A stretch of DNA of 64,000 bases, from positions 434,001 to 498,000 of the forward strand of contig NZ_JAVJQE010000008.1 of the NCBI RefSeq assembly GCF_040218065.1, written 5' to 3'. This document shows, piece by piece, positions 59,063-64,000 of this stretch. The notes beneath the pieces were generated by a model, which had not been told where the DNA came from, did not search any database, and saw nothing but the letters and a program-made list of their open reading frames with translations. Numbering within the stretch: the first letter of the stretch is position 1; the number at the start of each line of letters is the position of its first letter. The DNA is from Marivibrio sp040218065 (GTDB lineage: Bacteria > Pseudomonadota > Alphaproteobacteria > UBA8366 > Aestuariispiraceae). The position numbers and the translations under genes were made by a program.

Positions 59063-60159
59063 CGATCCAGAACGCCCTGCCGGCGCTGGCCGGCGCGCTG
59101 GGCGTGGTGCCCAGCTTCGCCGGGATCACGGCGGCCGACTTGGAGCCCTTGCCGACGACGGGGCTGGCGCACGACCATGTGCGCATCCGCGGCGCGGGCC
59201 GGCTGCTGCGCGTGCCTAAGCAAAGCCAGATGCGGCTCGACGCGCGCAGCAACTTGGACTACCAGGCCGCCTGTTTCACCCGCGCCGGGGACAGCGGGGC
59301 GGCGCCGCGCTACTTCGGGCAATTGCGCCCTGGCGAGACGCTGCCGATGGGCGCGTTGATCGTGGAAGAGATCGTCGGACCCCTCGCCGTCTTTCCTGAC
59401 GATATGGGGCGGGTCGCCCAGGCGCTGGCCGCGATCCACGCGCTGCCCGTGCCGGGCGAAGAGGCGCGCCCGCCGCTCGCCGATCACGCGGACCCGTACG
59501 CCGCGACGTTGGAGGAGGTGCGAGAGCAGGCCCGCGCCTTCGATGCGGCCGCGCTGGACCCGGCCGCCCGCAAGGCGATCGAAGCGGAGATCGCCGCCGC
59601 CGAGGCGCACGCCGAGGCGCTGGCCGCGCCCGCGCCGCTGACGCTGATTTCATTCGACGCGCATCCCGGCAACTTCCTGATCCGCGAGGATACGGGCCGC
59701 GCCGTGCTGGTGGATCTGGAGAAGGCGCGCTACGGCGCGGCCGGCTTCGACCTCGCGCATGCGACGCTCTACACCTCCACCACTTGGGACGTCGGGACCT
59801 ATTCGGAGCCCAGTCACGACGAGATCGCCGGCTTCTACCAAGCCTGGCTGGACGCCCTGCCGTCCGGCCTGGCCGAGGCGCAGGCGGACCATCTGATGGC
59901 GCTGCGCCGGCTGATGTGGCTGTGGTCGGTCAGCTGGTGCGCGAAATGGCGGGTGGAGAGCCTGCGCCCGGCGAAGGCGGACAAGCGCGCCGCGGAAAGC
60001 GCGGAGGATTGGTCGGCCGAAAATTCAGAGGCGGCCCTGGTCGACCACGTGCGCGACCGCACCGCGCATTATCTGGCGCCCGAGACGGTCGAGCGCGTGC
60101 GCGCCGATTGGCGCGAGCGCAACGCCCTGAGCGATCTGCTGGGACGCTTGGCCGGCTAG
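59059..60159 (+). CDS. aminoglycoside phosphotransferase-family kinase-like protein
   Basis: A 366-residue APH-family protein. TLISFDAHPGNFLIREDTG contains the catalytic loop Asp and Asn (HPGNFL), and VLVDLEKARYGAAGFDLAH the metal-binding Asp. The N-lobe has LLRVPKQSQMRLDARSNL. It phosphorylates a small molecule, probably not an antibiotic given its operon with two sugar-handling enzymes; a sugar or amino-sugar is a better guess. GTG start at 59059 overlaps the upstream stop. Confidence 0.85.
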   Translation: MTIQNALPALAGALGVVPSFAGITAADLEPLPTTGLAHDHVRIRGAGRLLRVPKQSQMRLDARSNLDYQAACFTRAGDSGAAPRYFGQLRPGETLPMGALIVEEIVGPLAVFPDDMGRVAQALAAIHALPVPGEEARPPLADHADPYAATLEEVREQARAFDAAALDPAARKAIEAEIAAAEAHAEALAAPAPLTLISFDAHPGNFLIREDTGRAVLVDLEKARYGAAGFDLAHATLYTSTTWDVGTYSEPSHDEIAGFYQAWLDALPSGLAEAQADHLMALRRLMWLWSVSWCAKWRVESLRPAKADKRAAESAEDWSAENSEAALVDHVRDRTAHYLAPETVERVRADWRERNALSDLLGRLAG

Positions 60160-62192
60160 GCCGCGCCCGCGGCGATGCGCGGCCGGCCGTAGGCGACGGC
60201 CGAAATTACGCTTTCGACGAAGATTTCGTAGCCGCCGGCGACCGTGGCGGTCTTGTCCTCGCGCGTGAGTTCTACGCGTATCTCGCCGGCCCCGGCCTCG
60301 CGCGCCTTGCGTTCGGCGCCCTCGCGCGCCAGACGTTCGGCCCGGTCGGCGGCGTCCTCCAGGGAGCGAAAATCCTCCGCGCCGTGCGCGGTGTGCAGGC
60401 GGAAGCGGCCTTCCTCAGGTTGGGTGACGAGCAGGCTTTCCCGCTGACTGACGCCGCCGGCGACCGCGCCGACGGCGTTGCACACGTCCGCGTTCGGCGG
60501 CGCGACGGCGCGGGTGCGCAGACGCTGGGCGATCTCTGGATAATAGGTCGCCGCCGGGGCGCCGATGCCGATCAGCGGCCGCCCGAGCGTCGCCGCGAAG
60601 GACACGAGGCGGTCCGCGTCGTCGCCCGCGGACGCGCTCAGCGCCACGTCGAGGAATCGCCGGACGGCGGCCGAGGGGCCGAGGCCGGACGCCCGCACCC
60701 CGGCCGTCCGATCCTCTTCCGCCAAGGCGGCCTCGAGGATCGCCTCGGCCGACTGGCGCACCACCAGATCGTAGACCGTGCGGGCGAAGGCCGCGCCGTC
60801 GTCGGCGACGGGCAGACCGGGCCGCCGTTCGCTGCGCGCCCACAAAGCGGCGCCCAACGCCGCCGCCTCGCCCGCCCAATCGGCCTGCAAGCCTAGAACG
60901 TGGGCCGCGTCCGACGGCGTGAAGGCGCTCAGAATCACCAATCCGCGATCGACCAGGCGCTGCAGAGGCTGTTCCGACGGCCGACCGGCGAACAGCGCTT
61001 CCAGCGCAACCGGGCCCGCTTCCAGCCGCTCCCACAGCAACGCCTCGTTGCGTGACAGGGCGCCGCCGACGAGCGGTCGCAGGCGCACCGCGAAACGCCC
61101 GTCGTGGCTTTTGTTCCAAGGGCGCGCCGCCTGTCCGCGCAGGATCGTCAGCGCCTCCGGCCAATCGCGCGCCAGCAGGCTGAGCGGCAGCACCCGACGG
61201 GGTCCGGCGACCAGGCGCTTCTCCTCGTCCAGGCGGATCTCGCTGTCGCCGCCAAGACCGACGGTGCGGACCGCCACAGCCTCCACCATCGTGCGGTAGC
61301 CGCCGACCGCCGCGCCGTCCGGATCCATCACCGGGCGGCCGCCCTTCAAGACCGCGATGTCGGTCGTCGTGCCCCCGATGTCGGAGACGACGCAGTCCGC
61401 TTCGCCCGCCAGGAATTGCGCGCCGACGACGCTCGCCGCCGGGCCGGAGAGAATGGTTTCCACCGGGCGCGTCAACGCGGTCTCGGCCGCGATCAACGAG
61501 CCGTCGCCCTTCACCACCATCAGCGGCGCGGCGACGCTCAGCGCCTCCAGTCTGCCGCGCACCGCTAGGATAAGCTGGTGCAGCAGGGGAATGAGCCGCG
61601 CATTCAAAAGGGCCGTCAGCGCCCGGCGCGGCGCGTCCAGCGCGTTGGCGAGTTCGTGCCCGCAACTGACGGGCATGCCGGTCTCCTGACGGATCAGGTC
61701 GCGGACGCGCTGTTCGTGCGTCGGATTGCGTACGGCGAAATAGCCGCTGACCGCGACGGCGGCGGCCTTCTTGCGCAACTCGGGCAGGGCTGCTCGCAGC
61801 GCCGCCTCGTCCAGCGGCGTGCGCTCGCTTCCGTCCGGGTTGTGGCCGCCGTCGACGAACAGCGCCGGATCGCCGCCCAGCGCCTGGGCCAGGCCGGCGC
61901 GCTCCAGCGCTTCGCGGTTCTGCCCCACCAAGACCAGCGCCACGGGAAAGCCGTGCCGCTCCACGATCGCGTTGGTGGCGAGCGTGGTGGACAGCGAGAC
62001 CAAGCCGATCCGTCCGGCCGCATCTTGTGGACCCTCGGCCAACGCCCGGTCGATCGCCGCGCCGACGCCCAGCGCCAGATCGTGCTTGGTGGTGAGCGCT
62101 TTAGCGGCGGCGACGACCCGACGTTCAGCCTCGTCGAAGAGGACCGCATCGGTATAGGTGCCGCCGGTGTCGATGCCGAGAAGAAGGGTCAT
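60156..62192 (-). CDS. hydantoinase/oxoprolinase family protein
   Basis: A 678-residue single-chain protein of the HyuA/OplAH actin-like ATPase fold. LLLGIDTGGTYTDAVLFDEAE is the phosphate-binding start; SDIGGTTTDIAVLKGGRPV lies in the middle and VGLGGDSEIRLDEEKRLVAGPRR further on. HyuA-type proteins open hydantoin or oxoproline rings using ATP, usually with a HyuB partner; none is seen to the left, so the partner may be elsewhere. It ends with a 4-bp tail-to-tail overlap with the kinase-like gene. Confidence 0.9.
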   Translation of the reverse strand: MTLLLGIDTGGTYTDAVLFDEAERRVVAAAKALTTKHDLALGVGAAIDRALAEGPQDAAGRIGLVSLSTTLATNAIVERHGFPVALVLVGQNREALERAGLAQALGGDPALFVDGGHNPDGSERTPLDEAALRAALPELRKKAAAVAVSGYFAVRNPTHEQRVRDLIRQETGMPVSCGHELANALDAPRRALTALLNARLIPLLHQLILAVRGRLEALSVAAPLMVVKGDGSLIAAETALTRPVETILSGPAASVVGAQFLAGEADCVVSDIGGTTTDIAVLKGGRPVMDPDGAAVGGYRTMVEAVAVRTVGLGGDSEIRLDEEKRLVAGPRRVLPLSLLARDWPEALTILRGQAARPWNKSHDGRFAVRLRPLVGGALSRNEALLWERLEAGPVALEALFAGRPSEQPLQRLVDRGLVILSAFTPSDAAHVLGLQADWAGEAAALGAALWARSERRPGLPVADDGAAFARTVYDLVVRQSAEAILEAALAEEDRTAGVRASGLGPSAAVRRFLDVALSASAGDDADRLVSFAATLGRPLIGIGAPAATYYPEIAQRLRTRAVAPPNADVCNAVGAVAGGVSQRESLLVTQPEEGRFRLHTAHGAEDFRSLEDAADRAERLAREGAERKAREAGAGEIRVELTREDKTATVAGGYEIFVESVISAVAYGRPRIAAGAA

Positions 62193-62298
62193 GGATAGGG
62201 CGCCGGCCTTGGAGGGAACGCTCCGCCGCGTTTAGACCAAGCCGGGGGTCGGCGTCATCGAGAAAACGACGTGCACGCGCGATAGCGGGACGGCGGCG

Positions 62299-64000
62299 TC
62301 ACGCGGCGCGCGAATCGCCGCCTGCGCGCCCGCGCGTCGCGAGAAACACGAGCGCGAGCGCCGCCGCGCAGGCCGTCAGGCCCAGCCCCATCGCCGCCGC
62401 GCTCATGTCGTAGCCCCCCGCGGCCAGCAGCGCGCCGGCGACGAAGGGGCCGGCGACGCTGCCGAACCGCTCCACCAGCCGGTAAATCCCCATCACCGCG
62501 CCGCGGCCGAGCCGCTCGCACTCGGCCTCGGCGGCCAACGGGACCATGGTCGCCAGCGTCGAGACCGAGATCGCATGGCCCAGTCCCAGCACCAGGATGC
62601 TGGCCGCGACGCCGGCCGTTCCTTGCACGCCCAGCGCGATCAGCAGCGCCGCGCCCGACAGCGCGGTGCCGAGCGCAACGAACGGCAACGGCCGCCCGAT
62701 GCGGTCGGACAGCTTCGCCGTCCAAGGCGACAGGAAGACCATCAACACGGCGTAGAGCATCAGGATGCGGCCGATCGCAGACTGGCTTTCGCCGAGGGCG
62801 TTCAAGTGAAGCGGGGCGAGATAGTAGATGTAGGCGGCCAGCACGAACTTGGCCGGGATCGCCGCGAACAGCGTCAGCGCGAGGAAGCGCGGATTGGCGA
62901 AGACGGCCCGAATGTCGGCCAGCCGCAGGCGCGTGCGGGGCCGGTCGGACGGGGGGCGACGGTCCCGGACCAGCTTGGCGACGAAGACGACCGCCGCGAG
63001 GGCCAGGACCGCAGCGAACAGGAAGGTCGGCCGATAGCCCAACCGATCCGCCAAAATGGCGCCGATGGCCGAACCGCAGATGGTCGCCGAAAAGAAGCCG
63101 ACTACGAAGACGTTGAAACCCTGGGTCCGGTTCGCGGCCGTCGTGTTGTCGACGACGTATCCCTGCGCGGCGATATAGGCCGCGCCGTAGCCGAAGGCGG
63201 TGACCAAACGGCACAGGATCAGGGTCGTCAAATCCGGGGCGAACGCGCTCGCCGCAAGTCCGCCCGCGGCCAGCGTCGCGCCCAGGACGAACGTGCGCGC
63301 GCGGCCTGCGCCTTCGGAATAGAACCCGGCCAGGGGTTGGCTGACGGCCCAGATCAACATGAACAGCGCGATCGGAAGGCCGATCGCGGCCTCCCGTCCG
63401 ATCGCGCCCAGCGGCCCGTCGGGCTGATACAGGCTGTCAACGAATATCGGCAGGAAGCTGATCGACAGCGATTCCGCGAAGATGAAAAGAAACAACGGCG
63501 TGCGGATCGAGGCGATCGGATCCGTCTCCACCCGCTCGGCCCCGTCGCGCCGATCCGCGGCGTAGCGGTAGCGCCCGCGCAGCCGCGCGACGGCGGCGGC
63601 GGCCTCCGCCTCGCCGGCCTGCGCCCGGGCGCGCAGGGCCGCGAAGCGCGCGTTGACCGCCTCCAACACCTGATCGAGGCGGGCCAGCGTCCGGCCCACT
63701 TCGTCGCGCCCGCCGCGGGCCGGGCGAAGGGTCAGATCGCCGTCGCTGACGCCCGCGATCACGCGGCTCGCTTGGCGGACCGGTCCGCTCAACGCGACGG
63801 TGACAAGGTAGAGCAGCAGTTCGAAGGTGATCAGCAACGCGGCGAAGATCACCACGGCGATGTCGAACAGGATGTCCGACAGGGCCGTGCGGACATAGTC
63901 TGCGTCGACGCCGACATGCAAGGCCCCGACCACTTGCGGACCCTGCGCCGAGGGCGCGCGCAACGCCCGGGCGTGGTCTATCACCCCCTCGGCTGCGCCC
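62299..64000 (-). CDS. MFS transporter with N-terminal HAMP module (partial)
   Basis: The frame is open at the right edge, so the N-terminus is missing. The visible part starts with residues that may end an extracytoplasmic segment, then a membrane helix (LFDIAVVIFAALLITFELLLYL). A HAMP-like module follows (PVRQASRVIAGVSDGDLTLR, then GRDEVGRTLARLDQVLEAV) and a charged helical linker. After that comes a full MFS domain of about twelve segments (from TPLFLFIFAESLSISFLPIF, loop PWTAKLSDRIGRPL). HAMP modules normally link sensors to kinases or cyclases; on a transporter it suggests signal-gated transport, which is inferred. Confidence 0.85.
   Translation of the reverse strand, partial: GAAEGVIDHARALRAPSAQGPQVVGALHVGVDADYVRTALSDILFDIAVVIFAALLITFELLLYLVTVALSGPVRQASRVIAGVSDGDLTLRPARGGRDEVGRTLARLDQVLEAVNARFAALRARAQAGEAEAAAAVARLRGRYRYAADRRDGAERVETDPIASIRTPLFLFIFAESLSISFLPIFVDSLYQPDGPLGAIGREAAIGLPIALFMLIWAVSQPLAGFYSEGAGRARTFVLGATLAAGGLAASAFAPDLTTLILCRLVTAFGYGAAYIAAQGYVVDNTTAANRTQGFNVFVVGFFSATICGSAIGAILADRLGYRPTFLFAAVLALAAVVFVAKLVRDRRPPSDRPRTRLRLADIRAVFANPRFLALTLFAAIPAKFVLAAYIYYLAPLHLNALGESQSAIGRILMLYAVLMVFLSPWTAKLSDRIGRPLPFVALGTALSGAALLIALGVQGTAGVAASILVLGLGHAISVSTLATMVPLAAEAECERLGRGAVMGIYRLVERFGSVAGPFVAGALLAAGGYDMSAAAMGLGLTACAAALALVFLATRGRAGGDSRAA

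Overview
The window is a GC-rich (about two-thirds G+C by eye), gene-dense stretch of an alphaproteobacterial chromosome. The lineage call rests on several features together: a circularly permuted two-piece tmRNA gene with a resume-codon tag, an alpha-type SspB adaptor next to it, GapR (DUF2312), an RHH_4 ribbon-helix-helix protein, and DUF1244 and DUF4169 proteins. The mix looks like a free-living, metabolically versatile member of the Rhodospirillales or a nearby order; the genus cannot be read from the sequence. No rRNA, tRNA, CRISPR array, prophage or intact insertion sequence was seen.

Layout: 1-4.3 kb, end of a LysR regulator, DUF4169, AsmA-like protein, RHH_4 protein. 4.4-9 kb, alpha/beta hydrolase, a CheW-truncated haemoglobin fusion, FumC and a divergent mandelate-racemase-like enzyme. 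9-12.6 kb, TfoX-like protein, bactofilin, thioredoxin reductase, pentapeptide-repeat protein. 12.6-14.28 kb, an AT-rich islet holding one unfamiliar protein with a PD-(D/E)XK-like motif, inserted before folA. 14.28-18.7 kb, folA-thyA, permuted ssrA, sspB and a class I fumarase. 18.8-24.4 kb, acyl-CoA synthetase, HspQ, EttA, a 2-hydroxyacid dehydrogenase, a small membrane protein. 24.4-35.8 kb, MFS transporter, soluble histidine kinase, GntR regulator, N-formylglutamate amidohydrolase, carboxylate-amine ligase, several unknown proteins, DUF1244, HemN with an FNR-type box, GapR.

36-46.2 kb is an aromatic catabolism cluster on the minus strand. It holds a two-domain 2-aminobenzoyl-CoA monooxygenase/reductase-like flavoprotein, an SDR, a MarR regulator, an enoyl-CoA hydratase, an acyl-CoA dehydrogenase, a benzoate/2-aminobenzoate-CoA ligase and a thioesterase, followed by a RidA-type deaminase and a GST. 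A 20-bp perfect palindrome lies upstream of the first gene. Together these fit the hybrid CoA-dependent aerobic route for anthranilate: ligation to CoA, dearomatising hydroxylation/reduction, loss of the amino group, then beta-oxidation-like steps.

46.5-64 kb carries a hydroxyacid-oxoacid transhydrogenase-like enzyme, a zinc-ribbon protein, endonuclease III, YtoQ, a methionine pair (MetY and a homocysteine methyltransferase), FolE, an IscU-like protein lacking one cluster cysteine, YidD, a lipoprotein, a peptidoglycan-binding/coiled-coil gene broken at an A8 run, a DMT transporter, an Lrp regulator, a GT2/DUF2064/aminoglycoside-kinase-like operon, a hydantoinase/oxoprolinase, and an MFS transporter preceded by a HAMP module that runs off the right edge.
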